Assembly (NCBI RefSeq): GCF_904426505.1
Contig: NZ_CAJGBN010000011.1
Coordinates: 16,573-80,572, forward strand
Source: Rubrivivax sp. A210
Lineage (GTDB): Bacteria; Pseudomonadota; Gammaproteobacteria; Burkholderiales; Burkholderiaceae_C
Direction of reading: 5' to 3'
Length of the DNA: 64,000 nucleotides
In this document: positions 9,104 to 20,530 of the stretch, piece by piece
How the letters are laid out: each line of letters opens with the position of its first letter
Numbering within the stretch: position 1 is the first letter of the stretch
Translations under genes and position numbers: made by a program
Notes under the pieces: generated by a model
The model's input: only the letters and a program-made list of their open reading frames with translations
What the model was told of the DNA's origin: nothing
Database searches by the model: none

Positions 9104-9898
9104 ATGGCCGAAGGCTCGCTGCTCAGCGCCGAACTCAAGCTCGCCGGGCGCCTGGACGGGCGCTTCTTCGCGCTGCTGCAAGGCATTGCCGACACCGGCT
9201 CCATCAACAAGGCGGCGCGCGTGGCCGGCTACAGCTACAAGGGCGCCTGGATGGTGCTGGAGACGGCCTCCAACCTGGCGCGGGCGCCGCTGCTGCACAC
9301 CGCCACCGGCGGCGCCCGCGGCGGCGGCACGCGGCTCACCGAAGCGGCCCTGGCCCTGCTGCAGTGCTGGCGCCAGCTGCAACAGGCCCACGACGGCTTT
9401 CTGCGCGAGCAGGACGCCTGGCTCATGCAACAGCCGGCCCTGGCCGGCACCCTGAGGAGAATGGCGATGAAGACCACCGCCCGCAACCAGTTCGCCGGCA
9501 CGCTGGTCGAGGTCGCCATCGGCCCCGTCTCGGCCCAGGCCACGCTCACCCTGGCCGGCGGCCAAGCCATCACCGCCACCATGACGTCTGCCGCGGCCAG
9601 GTCGCTGGCATTGAAGAAGGGGCAGGAGGCCATCGCCCTGGTCAAGGCCTCGGCCGTGGTGCTGGTGGCCGATTTCGCCGGCTACAAGCTCTCGGCGCGC
9701 AACCAGCTGGCCGGCACCGTCTCGCGCATCGAAAAGGGCGCCGTGTCTTCCCTGGTCGCGCTGACCCTGCCCGGCGGCGCGGTGGTCACGGCCAGCGTCA
9801 CCAACGATGCGGTCTCGGCCCTGGCGCTGGCCGTGGGCCAGCCGGCAACGGCGGTGTTCAAGGCGTACTCGGTCATGCTGGCGGTGGCCGCCGGCTGA
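9104..9898 (+). CDS. modE: Molybdenum-responsive transcriptional regulator ModE
   Basis: The 264-residue protein has an N-terminal winged helix-turn-helix (about 20-110; DTGSINKAARVAGYSYKGAWMVLE is the recognition region). Two tandem Mop/TOBE domains follow (about 124-190 and 196-262), both containing SARNQLAGTV-type motifs. This is the full ModE layout. The dimer binds molybdate and represses mod genes. The matching operator is at 6493-6516, so autoregulation of modABC-modE is likely. The start lies 2 bp after modC. Confidence 0.93.
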   Translation: MAEGSLLSAELKLAGRLDGRFFALLQGIADTGSINKAARVAGYSYKGAWMVLETASNLARAPLLHTATGGARGGGTRLTEAALALLQCWRQLQQAHDGFLREQDAWLMQQPALAGTLRRMAMKTTARNQFAGTLVEVAIGPVSAQATLTLAGGQAITATMTSAAARSLALKKGQEAIALVKASAVVLVADFAGYKLSARNQLAGTVSRIEKGAVSSLVALTLPGGAVVTASVTNDAVSALALAVGQPATAVFKAYSVMLAVAAG

Positions 9899-9957
9899 GC
9901 GGAGATGGCGGCCGTGGCCGCCACCCGTGCGGCCCTGCCGGTCCGCGTGGCGCCCCG

Positions 9958-9973
9958 CGTCGCACTTTCGACA
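9958..9973. promoter_or_regulatory. NifA upstream activator site, one mismatch
   Basis: CGTCGCACTTTCGACA differs from the TGT-N10-ACA consensus only at the first base. It closely resembles the canonical site before nifV (TGTCGCACACCCGACA). It ends 95 nt upstream of the iscS sigma-54 promoter, a normal enhancer distance. Confidence 0.5.
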
Positions 9974-10068
9974 AAGCCGACAGGCGCACCGGGCCGGGGC
10001 GCATGCCCCGCCGCAGCGATCAAGCCAAGTCGCTGATCTGCAAGGGTTTTCCTGCAGGAACGGGGCTC

Positions 10069-10083
10069 TGGCACGGTCCCTGC
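10069..10083 (+). promoter_or_regulatory. Sigma-54 promoter of the nif-linked isc operon
   Basis: TGGCACGGTCCCTGC has a perfect TGGCACG -24 element and GG-N10-GC spacing. It is 38 nt upstream of the iscS ATG. The 223-bp gap between modE and iscS holds this promoter and the upstream activator site and nothing else I can support. Confidence 0.8.
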
Positions 10084-10121
10084 GATGAAGGGCTGAACCC
10101 GGCCCCGAAAGCAGCCCCGCC

Positions 10122-11342
10122 ATGGACCCCACCGCCAGCCTGCCGATCTACCTGGACTACGCAGCCACCACCCCGGTGGACCCGCGCGTCGTGCAGCAGA
10201 TGCTGCCCTTTCTGTGCGAGCAGTTCGGCAACCCGGCCTCGCGCAGCCACGCCTATGGCTGGGCCGCGGAAGAGGCGGTCGAGGCGGCGCGCGGCGATGT
10301 CGCGGCGCTGATCGGCGCCGACCCGCGCGAGATCGCCTGGACCAGCGGCGCCACCGAAAGCAACAACCTCGCGATCAAGGGCGCGGCGCAGTTCCACCAG
10401 GCGCGCGGCAAGCACCTGATCACGCTCAAGACCGAGCACAAGGCGGTGCTCGACACGATGCGCGAACTCGAGCGCGCCGGCTTCGAGGTGAGCTATCTCG
10501 ACGTCAAGGAGGACGGCCTGCTGGACCTCGAGTTGCTGCGCGCCGCGCTGCAGCCCGACACCATCCTGGTGTCAGTGATGGCGGTCAACAACGAGATCGG
10601 CGTGGTGCAGGACATGGCCGCCATCGGCGCGCTGTGCCGCAGCCGCGGCGTGCTTTTCCATGTCGACGCGGCCCAGGCCAGCGGCAAGATCGCCATCGAC
10701 CTGGCCACGCTGCCGGTCGACCTGATGAGCCTGTCGGCGCACAAGACCTATGGCCCCAAGGGCATAGGCGCGCTCTACGTGCGGCGCAAGCCGCGCGTGC
10801 GCATCGAAGCGCAGATGCACGGCGGCGGGCATGAGCGCGGCATGCGCAGCGGCACCCTGCCCACGCACCAGATCGTCGGCATGGGTGCGGCCTACCGGCT
10901 GGCACGCGAGCACATGGCGGTGGAGAACGAGCGCATCCGCATGCTGCGCGACCGCCTGCTGGCTGGCCTGCAGGCCCTGCCCGAAACGCGCATCAACGGC
11001 AGCCTCGAGCAGCGCGTGCCGCACAACCTGAACATCAGCTTCCAGTACGTCGAGGGCGAATCGCTGCTGATGGGCATGAAGGGCATCGCCGTCTCCTCGG
11101 GCTCGGCCTGCACCTCGGCCAGCCTGGAGCCCAGCTATGTGCTGCGCGCGCTGGGCCTGTCGGACGAGGTCGCGCACAGCTCGATCCGTTTCTCCATCGG
11201 CCGCAACACGACCGAGGCCGAGATCGACGCCGCCATTGCCCAGGTCAGCGCCACGGTGGCGCGGCTGCGCGAGCTGAGCCCGCTGTGGGACATGCACCAG
11301 GCCGGCATCGACCTCGCATCCATCCAGTGGTCTGCCCATTGA
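10122..11342 (+). CDS. iscS: Cysteine desulfurase, IscS type
   Basis: The 406-residue PLP enzyme supplies sulfur from cysteine for Fe-S clusters. Visible features are [15 protein letters not shown], the PLP lysine in [10 protein letters not shown] (K208), and the active-site cysteine loop [17 protein letters not shown] (C330). The C-terminus [19 protein letters not shown] is that of housekeeping IscS, not of NifS. The gene nevertheless sits between mod and nifV genes, with its own sigma-54 promoter. It opens a six-gene isc operon. Functionally it probably replaces NifS in this organism, which is an inference from context. Confidence 0.93.
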   Translation: MDPTASLPIYLDYAATTPVDPRVVQQMLPFLCEQFGNPASRSHAYGWAAEEAVEAARGDVAALIGADPREIAWTSGATESNNLAIKGAAQFHQARGKHLITLKTEHKAVLDTMRELERAGFEVSYLDVKEDGLLDLELLRAALQPDTILVSVMAVNNEIGVVQDMAAIGALCRSRGVLFHVDAAQASGKIAIDLATLPVDLMSLSAHKTYGPKGIGALYVRRKPRVRIEAQMHGGGHERGMRSGTLPTHQIVGMGAAYRLAREHMAVENERIRMLRDRLLAGLQALPETRINGSLEQRVPHNLNISFQYVEGESLLMGMKGIAVSSGSACTSASLEPSYVLRALGLSDEVAHSSIRFSIGRNTTEAEIDAAIAQVSATVARLRELSPLWDMHQAGIDLASIQWSAH

Positions 11343-11357
11343 ACCCAGGAGTCCGAA

Positions 11358-11798
11358 ATGGCCTATAGCGAAAAAGTCGTTGATCACTACGAGAACCCGC
11401 GCAATGTCGGCGGCTTCGAGGCCACCGACGGCAGCGTCGGCACCGGCATGGTCGGTGCGCCGGCCTGCGGCGATGTGATGAAGCTGCAGATCCGCGTCAA
11501 CGCCACCACCGGCCTGATCGAGGACGCCAAGTTCAAGACCTATGGCTGCGGCTCGGCCATCGCCTCGAGCTCGCTGGTCACCGAATGGGTCAAGGGCAAG
11601 TCGCTCGACCAGGCCCTGGCCATCAAGAACACCGCCATCGCCGAGGAACTGGCGCTGCCGCCGGTGAAGATTCACTGCTCCATCCTGGCCGAGGACGCCA
11701 TCAAGGCGGCGGTGAGCGACTACCGCGCCCGCCAGGCCGCGCTGCAAGGCGGCGATGCCGCGTCAGCTGAATACCCGGCCTGCGCCAGCAGCCACTGA
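11358..11798 (+). CDS. iscU: Fe-S cluster scaffold IscU
   Basis: The 146-residue product has the three ligand cysteines C37, C64 and C107 with H106, and the LPPVK chaperone-binding motif (100-104) recognised by HscA. It assembles [2Fe-2S]/[4Fe-4S] clusters on cysteine-derived sulfur from IscS. It is longer than the usual 128 residues by a C-terminal tail ([17 protein letters not shown]) with an extra cysteine. Full-length NifU-type N/C domains are absent. It follows iscS by 15 bp. Confidence 0.95.
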   Translation: MAYSEKVVDHYENPRNVGGFEATDGSVGTGMVGAPACGDVMKLQIRVNATTGLIEDAKFKTYGCGSAIASSSLVTEWVKGKSLDQALAIKNTAIAEELALPPVKIHCSILAEDAIKAAVSDYRARQAALQGGDAASAEYPACASSH

Positions 11799-11821
11799 CC
11801 CCCACCCAGCGGAGAACCACC

Positions 11822-12238
11822 ATGTCCACCTGCCAATCGCAAGGCAATGCCACCGCCTGCACCCCGCTGCCCGCCGGCAGCCTGCCCATGCCCACGCTGG
11901 CCGAAGGCGCCGCGGCGCTGAACATCAGCGACGCCGTGGTGGCCAAGGTGGCCGAGATGCTGGCCGAGGAGGGCGACCCCTCGCTGCAACTGCGCATCTT
12001 CGTCACCGGCGGCGGCTGCGCCGGCTTCCAGTACGGCTTCGCCTTCGACGACCAGGTCAAGGAAGACGACACCCGCGTCGAGCGCGGCGCGGTGGCCGTG
12101 GTGGTCGACGCCATGAGCCTGCAATACCTGGTGGGCGCCGAGATCGACTATGAAGACAAGCTTGAGGGCGCGCGCTTCGTGATCCGCAACCCCAATGCCA
12201 ACAGCACCTGCGGCTGCGGCAGCTCCTTCAACGTCTGA
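11822..12238 (+). CDS. A-type Fe-S carrier (ErpA/IscA family), first copy
   Basis: The 138-residue A-type carrier has the three ligand cysteines in [11 protein letters not shown] and the C-terminal [12 protein letters not shown]. The body ([22 protein letters not shown]) is closer to ErpA than to IscA. An N-terminal extension of about 30 residues with two cysteines ([13 protein letters not shown]) is unusual. A-type carriers move clusters from IscU to targets. It is followed 10 bp later by a second A-type gene, a tandem pair not present in the standard isc operon. Confidence 0.9.
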   Translation: MSTCQSQGNATACTPLPAGSLPMPTLAEGAAALNISDAVVAKVAEMLAEEGDPSLQLRIFVTGGGCAGFQYGFAFDDQVKEDDTRVERGAVAVVVDAMSLQYLVGAEIDYEDKLEGARFVIRNPNANSTCGCGSSFNV

Positions 12239-12248
12239 GGAGGGCGCG

Positions 12249-12572
12249 ATGTCCATCAGCGTCACCCCCAAGGCCGCCAAGCAGATCCAGAAGGCGCTGG
12301 CCCAGCGCGGCGGCGGCGTCGGCCTGCGCGTGGCCATCAAGACCAGCGGCTGCTCGGGCTATGCCTATGCGCTCGAATTCGCCGACGCGGCCGTGCCCGA
12401 GGACCTGCAGTTCGAGAGCGAGGGCGTGCAGCTGCTGGTCTCGGCGACCAGCCTGCCGATGATCGATGGCACCCAGCTCGACTGGGTGCGCGAAGGCCTC
12501 AACGAGGGCTTCAAGTTCAACAACCCCAACGCCAGCGCGACCTGCGGGTGTGGGGAATCCTTCAAGGTCTAG
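12249..12572 (+). CDS. iscA: A-type Fe-S carrier IscA, second copy
   Basis: The 107-residue protein opens [17 protein letters not shown] and carries the cysteine ligands in [14 protein letters not shown] and [11 protein letters not shown], as in typical IscA. The start at 12249 follows a GGAGGG ribosome-binding site and gives the family length. It is probably specialised for delivering clusters to nitrogenase proteins in this operon, by analogy with nif-linked IscA proteins of other diazotrophs. Confidence 0.93.
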   Translation: MSISVTPKAAKQIQKALAQRGGGVGLRVAIKTSGCSGYAYALEFADAAVPEDLQFESEGVQLLVSATSLPMIDGTQLDWVREGLNEGFKFNNPNASATCGCGESFKV

Positions 12573-12586
12573 GGACCGCCCACGCC

Positions 12587-14494
<1,908 letters not shown>

Positions 14495-14498
14495 AGCG

Positions 14499-14855
14499 AT
14501 GAGCGTCAACACCGTCAGCACCACCCGCATCACGGTGCTGCCGCACCCCGATCTCTGCCCCGAAGGTCTGGCCTTCGAGGCACGCCGGGGCCGCAAGCTG
14601 GTGGACGAACTGCTGGCGCAGGGCATCGCCATCGAACACGCCTGCGAGAAGGTCTGCGCCTGCTCGACCTGCCATGTGCACCTGCGCGTCGGCGCCGATG
14701 CGGTGACACCGGCCGACGACGACGAGGAAGACCAGCTGGGCTCGGCCTGGGGGCTGGATGCGCAGTCGCGTTTGTCGTGCTGCGTGAGAGTTGGCGAGGT
14801 TGAGTTGGTGGTGGAGTTGCCGCGGCATACGCGCAACCATGCGCGTGAGGCGTAG
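14499..14855 (+). CDS. fdx: ISC-type [2Fe-2S] ferredoxin
   Basis: The 118-residue adrenodoxin-like ferredoxin has C49-x5-C55-x2-C58 (HACEKVCACSTCHVHL) and the fourth ligand in SRLSCC (C94, next to an extra C95). EEDQLGSAWGLDAQSRLSC matches isc-operon Fdx. It supplies electrons for cluster assembly on IscU. It starts 4 bp after hscA and is the last gene of the operon. The repeat-bearing gap after it contains no obvious terminator. Confidence 0.92.
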   Translation: MSVNTVSTTRITVLPHPDLCPEGLAFEARRGRKLVDELLAQGIAIEHACEKVCACSTCHVHLRVGADAVTPADDDEEDQLGSAWGLDAQSRLSCCVRVGEVELVVELPRHTRNHAREA

Positions 14856-14890
14856 GCGGGAGTCCGCTCAAGTCGGGTTCTCGTAGAGGC

Positions 14891-15150
14891 GAGCGGCAAA
14901 GGCGGGTGCGGGCGGGCCGCGGCGCTTCAACGGGGCGGTCGGCCCCTGGGGGGCCGACTTCCCTGCGGTGCTCGGGCCCGTGGCCCCGCCGCAAAACTCG
15001 CTGCGCTCACTGCGTTCGCTACGCTCAGACAGTTGCGGCGAGTCAGTCCACGATGCTCGCTGCGCTCGCGGCCACGGGCCCTGCGCTCCTCGGCGCCCCG
15101 TAGGCGCGCCACAGCCCGCCCGCACCCGCCTTTGCGAGACCGCGGTGGCG
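14891..15150 (+). repeat. 260-bp dispersed direct repeat, copy 2
   Basis: This is the direct-orientation partner of 414-674, starting GAGCGGCAAAGGCGGG and ending GGTGGCG. Copies are about 14.5 kb apart and enclose the nifX-like to fdx segment. Identity is high but not complete, so they are not a very recent duplication. Confidence 0.85.
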
Positions 15151-15173
15151 TACCGAGCGCCACCCTGCTTGCT

Positions 15174-15246
15174 GCGCGCCAGGTGGTATTCGGCGGCGGC
15201 GCCTTCTGCCGCAGCAGGCGCCGCCGCCGAATGCCGCCTGGCGCGC
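15174..15246. repeat. 30-bp inverted repeat (large hairpin)
   Basis: Arms 15174-15203 and 15217-15246 match at 28 of 30 positions around a 13-nt loop. One arm is also present near copy 1 (365-389), so it belongs to the same repeat family. It ends 26 nt upstream of the NifA site. It could act as a boundary or terminator after fdx, though no T-run follows. Confidence 0.8.
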
Positions 15247-15272
15247 CGCGCCACCCCAGCTGACCCGCCACC

Positions 15273-15288
15273 TGTCGCACACCCGACA
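15273..15288. promoter_or_regulatory. NifA upstream activator site for nifV
   Basis: TGTCGCACACCCGACA is an exact TGT-N10-ACA NifA box. It ends 78 nt upstream of the -24 element at 15367, a normal enhancer distance. Confidence 0.8.
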
Positions 15289-15366
15289 AACACCACAGCC
15301 CCCGGCGTCTGCAACCCATCACCCACAACCCCAATCAAATCAACCACTTGCAGTCAACGCGCCGCA

Positions 15367-15381
15367 TGGCACAGCGCTTGC
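15367..15381 (+). promoter_or_regulatory. Sigma-54 promoter of nifV-nifW-fixABCX
   Basis: TGGCACAGCGCTTGC is a near-perfect -24/-12 promoter (TGGCAC, TTGC, GG-N10-GC). It is 31 nt upstream of the nifV ATG. Together with the NifA site it makes this the best-supported promoter in the window. Confidence 0.9.
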
Positions 15382-15412
15382 GAAAGCCTTTGCATCCCAA
15401 GCCCTGAACGCC

Positions 15413-16561
15413 ATGCACACCACACCCACCCTGACGATCAACGACACCACGCTGCGCGACGGTGAGCAGACCGCGGGCGTGGCCTTCAGCGATGCCGAGA
15501 AGCTGGCCATCGCCCATGCGCTGGACGCCGCCGGCGTGCCCGAGATGGAGGTCGGCATTCCGGTGATGGGCGCGCACGAGAGGGAGCTGATCCGCGCCAT
15601 CACCGGCTCGGTGCGGCGCGCCCGCACCATGGTCTGGGCGCGCATGGCAGCAAACGACCTGGCCGCTGCGCTGGGCTGCGGCGCTGACACCGTACACCTG
15701 GCGATCAGCGTGTCCGACATGCAGATCGAACGCAAGCTTGGCAAGAGCCGCGCCTGGGTGCTGGAGACCATCTCGCGCTACGTGGATCTGGCGGCGGCTG
15801 AAGGAAGCGCGGTCAGCGTCGGCTTCGAAGATGCCTCGCGCGCCGACCCCGGCTTCCTGGTGCAGGCGGCCCAGGTGGCGCAGCGCCACGGCGCCATCCG
15901 CGTGCGCTATGCCGACACGCTGGGCCTGCTCGACCCCTTTGCCACCCATGCCCGCATCACCGCGCTGAGGCGCGAAACCGACATTGACATCGAGATGCAC
16001 GCCCACAATGATCTGGGCCTGGCCAATGCCAACACCCTGGCCGCCATGCTGGCCGGTGCCACCCACGCCAGCACCACCGTCAACGGCCTGGGCGAGCGCG
16101 CCGGCAACGCGGCACTGGAAGAAGTCGTGATGGCCGCGCGCCATCTCTACGGCGTCGAATGCGGCGTCGATACGACGGCGCTTCCGGCCATCTCGCAGCT
16201 CGTCGCGCTGGCCTCGGGGCGGCCGGTGGCGGCGGGCAAGAGCATCGTCGGCGACGCCGTCTTCACCCACGAATCGGGCATCCATGTCGACGGCCTGCTC
16301 AAGGACCGCGGCAATTACGAGGCCTTCCAGCCCGAGGAGCTGGGCCGCGAGCATCGCCTGGTGCTGGGCAAGCACTCGGGCGGCCACGGCGTGCGCCACG
16401 CCTATGCGCGCCTGGGCCTGACCCTGGGTGAGCGCGAGGTGCAGCCGCTGCTGGACCGCATCCGCGCCCATGTGGTCGACACCAAGCGTGTGCCCAGCGA
16501 TGCCGAGCTGATGCACTTCTACCTGCAGACCCTGCCGCGCCCGGCCGTGGCCTGCGCCTAA
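15413..16561 (+). CDS. nifV: Homocitrate synthase NifV
   Basis: The 382-residue product condenses acetyl-CoA and 2-oxoglutarate to homocitrate, the organic ligand of FeMo-co. Family motifs are [17 protein letters not shown] (catalytic Arg and metal Asp), the metal-binding [12 protein letters not shown] and [15 protein letters not shown]. The length equals typical NifV. It lacks the long C-terminal regulatory domain of 2-isopropylmalate synthase, which argues against LeuA. It heads a run nifV-nifW-fixABCX with gaps of about 20 bp or less. Confidence 0.95.
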   Translation: MHTTPTLTINDTTLRDGEQTAGVAFSDAEKLAIAHALDAAGVPEMEVGIPVMGAHERELIRAITGSVRRARTMVWARMAANDLAAALGCGADTVHLAISVSDMQIERKLGKSRAWVLETISRYVDLAAAEGSAVSVGFEDASRADPGFLVQAAQVAQRHGAIRVRYADTLGLLDPFATHARITALRRETDIDIEMHAHNDLGLANANTLAAMLAGATHASTTVNGLGERAGNAALEEVVMAARHLYGVECGVDTTALPAISQLVALASGRPVAAGKSIVGDAVFTHESGIHVDGLLKDRGNYEAFQPEELGREHRLVLGKHSGGHGVRHAYARLGLTLGEREVQPLLDRIRAHVVDTKRVPSDAELMHFYLQTLPRPAVACA

Positions 16562-16580
16562 GCCCCCCAAGGAGACGACG

Positions 16581-16931
16581 ATGGAAAGTTTCAGCGAACG
16601 CCTCAAGGCCCTGTCCAGCGCCGAGGACTTCATGCATTTCTTCGGCCTGCCCTTTGCCGAGCCGGTGCTGCAGGTGAACCGCCTGCACATCCTCAAGCGC
16701 TTCTTCCAGTACCTGCGCCGTGCCGAAGGCCTGGAGACGGCCGACGACGTGGAGCTGTTCCGCCGCTACCGCCAACTGCTGTCCCAGGCCTACCAGGATT
16801 TCGTGGTTTCCACGCCGGCCCAGGAGAAGGTCTTCAAGGTCTTCCAGGACGCCGGCGGCACCCAGCATGTGCAACTGGCCAACCTGCGCGACAGCCTGGC
16901 CGAACGCCGCCGCGAAGCCCACGCGGCCTGA
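16581..16931 (+). CDS. nifW: Nitrogenase-stabilising protein NifW
   Basis: The 116-residue product matches NifW: SAEDFMHFFGLPFAEPVLQVNRLHILKRFFQYL and the YRQLLSQAYQDFVVSTPAQEKVFKVF segment. NifW associates with NifDK and protects it or helps its maturation under oxygen. It has a strong AAGGAG ribosome-binding site and lies between nifV and fixA, a common order. Confidence 0.95.
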   Translation: MESFSERLKALSSAEDFMHFFGLPFAEPVLQVNRLHILKRFFQYLRRAEGLETADDVELFRRYRQLLSQAYQDFVVSTPAQEKVFKVFQDAGGTQHVQLANLRDSLAERRREAHAA

Positions 16932-16947
16932 ACACGAGGACATCCCC

Positions 16948-17796
16948 ATGCACATCGTCGTCTGCATCAAGCAGGTGCCGGATTCGGCGCAGATCCGCGT
17001 CCACCCGGTCACCAACACCATCATGCGCCAGGGCGTGCCGGCCATCGTCAACCCCTACGACTTGTTCGCGCTGGAAGAGGCGCTGCGCCTGAAAGACCAG
17101 TTCGGCGGCCGCGTCACCGCGCTGTGCATGGGCCCGCCGCAGGCCGAGGAAAGCCTGCGCAAGTGCATCAGCTTCGGCGCCACCGACGCGGTGCTGGTCA
17201 CCGACCGCGCCTTCGCCGGCGCCGACACCCTGGCCACGAGTTATGCGCTGGCCGCGGCCATCCGCAAGATCGGCCAGGAGCAGGCGGTGGACCTGGTCTT
17301 CACCGGCAAGCAGACCATCGACGGCGACACCGCCCAGGTCGGCCCCGGCGTGGCCAAGCGCCTGGGCATGAACCTGCTCACCTATGTCAGCAAGATCGTC
17401 GAGGTCGATCTCGACGGCCGCACGCTCAAGGTCGAGCGCCGCGCCGAAGGCGGGGTGCAACTGCTGCAGACCACGCTGCCTTCGCTGATCACCATGCTCG
17501 ACGGCACCAACCAGATGCGCTTCGCCAGCCTGGAAGACATGCTGCGCGCCGGCCGCTTCCCGGTGCGCCGCTGGAGCAAGGAAGACGCCGAGATCGAGGA
17601 CGTCAGCAAGATCGGCCTCAAGGGCTCGCCCACCGTCGTCAGCAAGGTCTTCGGCCCCACGCCGCGCCAGCAGAAGGTGGACCTGCAGGTGCTGGCCGAC
17701 AGCAATCTCAATGACGTGACGCTGAACCTGCTGCAAAAGCTGTTCACCACGCACCCGCAGCTCGAAGAAGAGCTGGTCGAACGCCTTTCCGCCTGA
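16948..17796 (+). CDS. fixA: Electron transfer flavoprotein beta-type subunit FixA
   Basis: The 282-residue protein belongs to the ETF-beta family: [18 protein letters not shown] at the start, then [38 protein letters not shown] and TVVSKVFGP. With FixB it forms the flavin dimer of the FixABCX bifurcating complex, which uses NADH to reduce quinone and a low-potential ferredoxin/flavodoxin for nitrogenase. The start at 16948 gives the canonical N-terminus. Confidence 0.95.
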   Translation: MHIVVCIKQVPDSAQIRVHPVTNTIMRQGVPAIVNPYDLFALEEALRLKDQFGGRVTALCMGPPQAEESLRKCISFGATDAVLVTDRAFAGADTLATSYALAAAIRKIGQEQAVDLVFTGKQTIDGDTAQVGPGVAKRLGMNLLTYVSKIVEVDLDGRTLKVERRAEGGVQLLQTTLPSLITMLDGTNQMRFASLEDMLRAGRFPVRRWSKEDAEIEDVSKIGLKGSPTVVSKVFGPTPRQQKVDLQVLADSNLNDVTLNLLQKLFTTHPQLEEELVERLSA

Positions 17797-17809
17797 AGGA
17801 GAACCCGCG

Positions 17810-18910
17810 ATGAGCGAAGCCCCCAAGCCCGCCGCGCCCAAGGCGGCCGGCCGCGCCGGACGCAACACCGAGCTGCCCGAGCACCTGAAGTCCTACAAGG
17901 GCATCTGGGTCTTCGTCGAGCACGACCGCGGCCATGTCAACCCGGTGAGCTGGGAGCTGATGGGCGAGGCCCGCAAGCTCGCCGACAAGCTGCAGGTCAG
18001 CGTCTCCGGCATCATCCTCGGCGGCCCCGACGAGCCGCTGGACGCCTATGCGAAAGAGGCCTATGCCTATGGTGCCGACCGCTGCTACATCATGCGCGAC
18101 GCGGTGCTCAAGGGCTACCGCAACGAGCCCTTCACCAAGGGCCTGACCGATCTCGTCAACACCCACCAGCCCGAGATCATGCTGCTGGGCGCCACCGCGA
18201 TGGGGCGCGACCTCGCCGGCAGCGTGGCCACCACGCTGGGCACCGGCCTCACGGCCGACTGCACCGAGCTCAACATCGACGGCCGGGCTCTCGCCGCCAC
18301 CCGCCCCACCTTCGGCGGCAGCCTGCTATGTACCATCATGACGCTGGCCTACCGGCCGCAGATGGCCACCGTGAGGCCGCGCGTGATGAGCCTGCCGCGG
18401 CGTGACGACGAACGCACGGGTGACGTGGTCGAGATGCCGCTGGGCATGATCGAAACCGACATCGTCACCAAGCTGCTGGCCTACATCCCCGACGCCAACC
18501 GCAACACCGTCAACCTGGCCTATGCCGATGTCATCGTCAGCGGCGGCAAGGGCCTGAAGAACGCCGACAACTTCAAGCTCGTGTGGGACCTGGCGCGCGT
18601 GCTGGGTGCCGAAGTGGGCGCTACGCGCGCCGTCACCCAGGCCGGCTGGGCCGAGGCCGAGCGCCAGGTGGGCCAGACCGGCAAGACCGTGCGGCCCAAG
18701 CTCTACATCGCCGCCGGCATCAGCGGCGCCATCCAGCACCGCGTGGGCATGGAGGGCTCGGACGTCATCGTCGCCATCAACACCGACCCCAATGCGCCCA
18801 TCTTCGACTTCGCGCATTACGGCATCGTCGGCAACGCCATGCAGGTGCTGCCGGCGCTGACGCAGGCTTTCCGATCGCATCTGGACAAGCGCATCCGCAA
18901 GGTTGCCTGA
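17810..18910 (+). CDS. fixB: Electron transfer flavoprotein alpha-type subunit FixB
   Basis: The 366-residue ETF-alpha homologue has an N-terminal adenine-nucleotide alpha-hydrolase-like domain and a C-terminal FAD-binding domain with [23 protein letters not shown] and [25 protein letters not shown]. It partners FixA. The N-terminal extension of about 20 residues ([16 protein letters not shown]) is low complexity. An AAGGAGAA ribosome-binding site precedes the ATG. Confidence 0.95.
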   Translation: MSEAPKPAAPKAAGRAGRNTELPEHLKSYKGIWVFVEHDRGHVNPVSWELMGEARKLADKLQVSVSGIILGGPDEPLDAYAKEAYAYGADRCYIMRDAVLKGYRNEPFTKGLTDLVNTHQPEIMLLGATAMGRDLAGSVATTLGTGLTADCTELNIDGRALAATRPTFGGSLLCTIMTLAYRPQMATVRPRVMSLPRRDDERTGDVVEMPLGMIETDIVTKLLAYIPDANRNTVNLAYADVIVSGGKGLKNADNFKLVWDLARVLGAEVGATRAVTQAGWAEAERQVGQTGKTVRPKLYIAAGISGAIQHRVGMEGSDVIVAINTDPNAPIFDFAHYGIVGNAMQVLPALTQAFRSHLDKRIRKVA

Positions 18911-18925
18911 ACAAGGGAGACAAGC

Positions 18926-20230
18926 ATGGCCGAAAAATTTGATGCCATCGTCGTCGGTGCCGGCCCCTCGGGCAACACCGCGGCCTACACGCTGGCCAAG
19001 GCGGGCCTGAAGGTGCTGCAGATCGAGCGCGGTGAATACCCCGGCAGCAAGAACGTGCAGGGCGCCATCCTCTATGCCGATGCGCTGGAGCGGGTGATCC
19101 CCGATTTCCGCGACGACGCGCCGCTGGAGCGCCACATCATCGAGCAGCGTGTCTGGGTGCTGGACGACAACAGCTTCATCGGCACCCACTACCGCAGCGA
19201 CGACTACAACAAGCCGCCCTACAACCGCTACACCATCATCCGCGCCCAGTTCGACAAGTGGTTCAGTTCCAAGGTGCGCGAGGCCGGCGCGCTGCTGATC
19301 TGCGAGACCACGGTGGAAGAACTGCTGATGGACGGCAAGCGCTGCATCGGCGTGCGCTGCGACCGCAAGGGCGGCGAGGTCTATGCCGATGTGGTGATCC
19401 TGGCCGACGGCGTCAACTCCACGCTGGCGCGCAAGGCCGGCTTCCACCCGGAACTGGATGCGGGCAATGTGGCGCTGGCGGTCAAGGAAATCCTCTTCAT
19501 GCCCGAAGAGGTGATCCAGCAGCGCTTCAACATCAAGGGCGAGGAGGGCGTGGTCATCGAGCTGATGGGCACCGTCACCGAAGGCATGGTGGGCACGGGC
19601 TTCCTCTACACCAACAAGGATTCGCTCACCATCGGCGTGGGCTGCATGCTGGGCGACTTCAAGGCCAACCCGCTGCGCACCACGCCTTATGCGCTGCTCG
19701 AGAAGCTGAAGAAGCACCCCAGCATCGCGCCGCTGATCGAGGGCGGCGAAATGAAGGAATACGCGGCCCACCTGATCCCCGAAGGCGGCTTCCACGCCGT
19801 GCCCCAGGTGTACGGCGACGGCTGGATGATCGTCGGCGACAGCGGCGGCTTCGTCAACGCGGTACACCGCGAAGGCAGCAACCTGGCCATGACCACCGGC
19901 CGCCTGGCGGCCGAGACGGTGATCGCGGCCAAGGCCGCCGGCCAGGAGATGAGCGCCAAGACCCTGCGCGCCTACAAGGCGGCGCTGGACGAGAGCTTCG
20001 TGATGAAGGACTTGCACAAGTACCGCGACATGCCGAAGGTGCTGCACAGCAGCCCGCACTTCTTCACCACCTACCCGTCCCTGGTGACCGGCGCCGCCAA
20101 GACCATGTTCACGGTCGATGGCGTGGACAAGAAGACCAAGGAGCGCCAGATCTTCGGCAGCTTCAAGGCCGCGCGCCGCTGGCGCGGGCTGGTCGGTGAC
20201 GCATTCAAGCTCTGGAGGGCTTTCCGATGA
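18926..20230 (+). CDS. fixC: FixC, ETF:quinone oxidoreductase-like flavoprotein
   Basis: The 434-residue protein opens with the FAD dinucleotide fold [28 protein letters not shown]. It also has the ETF-QO-type regions [15 protein letters not shown] ([15 protein letters not shown]) and [28 protein letters not shown]. FixC carries electrons to the quinone pool in the FixABCX complex. It overlaps fixX by 4 bases (ATGA), which supports coupling. Confidence 0.95.
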   Translation: MAEKFDAIVVGAGPSGNTAAYTLAKAGLKVLQIERGEYPGSKNVQGAILYADALERVIPDFRDDAPLERHIIEQRVWVLDDNSFIGTHYRSDDYNKPPYNRYTIIRAQFDKWFSSKVREAGALLICETTVEELLMDGKRCIGVRCDRKGGEVYADVVILADGVNSTLARKAGFHPELDAGNVALAVKEILFMPEEVIQQRFNIKGEEGVVIELMGTVTEGMVGTGFLYTNKDSLTIGVGCMLGDFKANPLRTTPYALLEKLKKHPSIAPLIEGGEMKEYAAHLIPEGGFHAVPQVYGDGWMIVGDSGGFVNAVHREGSNLAMTTGRLAAETVIAAKAAGQEMSAKTLRAYKAALDESFVMKDLHKYRDMPKVLHSSPHFFTTYPSLVTGAAKTMFTVDGVDKKTKERQIFGSFKAARRWRGLVGDAFKLWRAFR

Positions 20231-20520
20231 TCGCTGTCAATGTGGAAGAAAAGCTCTTCCAGAACCGCTACAAGGTCGACCACGGCCGGCCGCACATCCG
20301 CATCAAGGACGCCGACATCTGCACCAACCAGTGCGGCGACCAGAGCTGCACCTATGTCTGCCCGGCCTCCTGCTACAAGGCCGAGGGCAATGGCCGGGTG
20401 ACGCTGATCACCGACGGCTGCCTGGAATGCGGCAGTTGCCGCGTCATCTGCAACCAGCACATGAACGTCGCGTGGGAATACCCGCGCGGCGGCCACGGCA
20501 TCCTGTTCAAGTTCGGCTGA
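20227..20520 (+). CDS. fixX: FixX ferredoxin-like protein
   Basis: The 97-residue Fe-S protein has cysteine clusters [18 protein letters not shown] and [11 protein letters not shown], the FixX pattern. It then ends [16 protein letters not shown], as in other FixX proteins. It provides the [4Fe-4S] centres partnering FixC. It is the last of fixABCX; the next gene starts 10 bp on, so the operon probably continues. Confidence 0.95.
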   Translation: MIAVNVEEKLFQNRYKVDHGRPHIRIKDADICTNQCGDQSCTYVCPASCYKAEGNGRVTLITDGCLECGSCRVICNQHMNVAWEYPRGGHGILFKFG

Positions 20521-20530
20521 GGGCGAAAGC

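Larger units (their letters stand above)
14856..15412. other. Non-coding gap before nifV
   Basis: This 557-base gap holds copy 2 of the 260-bp repeat, a 30-bp inverted repeat, the NifA site and the sigma-54 promoter of nifV, listed separately. No credible gene is seen on either strand. Confidence 0.8.

Noticed and set aside
10122..11342. Calling the cysteine desulfurase NifS
   Set aside because: The sequence, especially the C-terminus and the following iscU-iscA-hscA-fdx genes, is of IscS type; nif control is shown separately by the promoter.
18326..20059. Long minus-strand frame opposite fixB/fixC
   Set aside because: Antisense to well-conserved fixBC, rich in His/Ala/Gln as expected from reversed GC-rich coding, with no recognisable domain.
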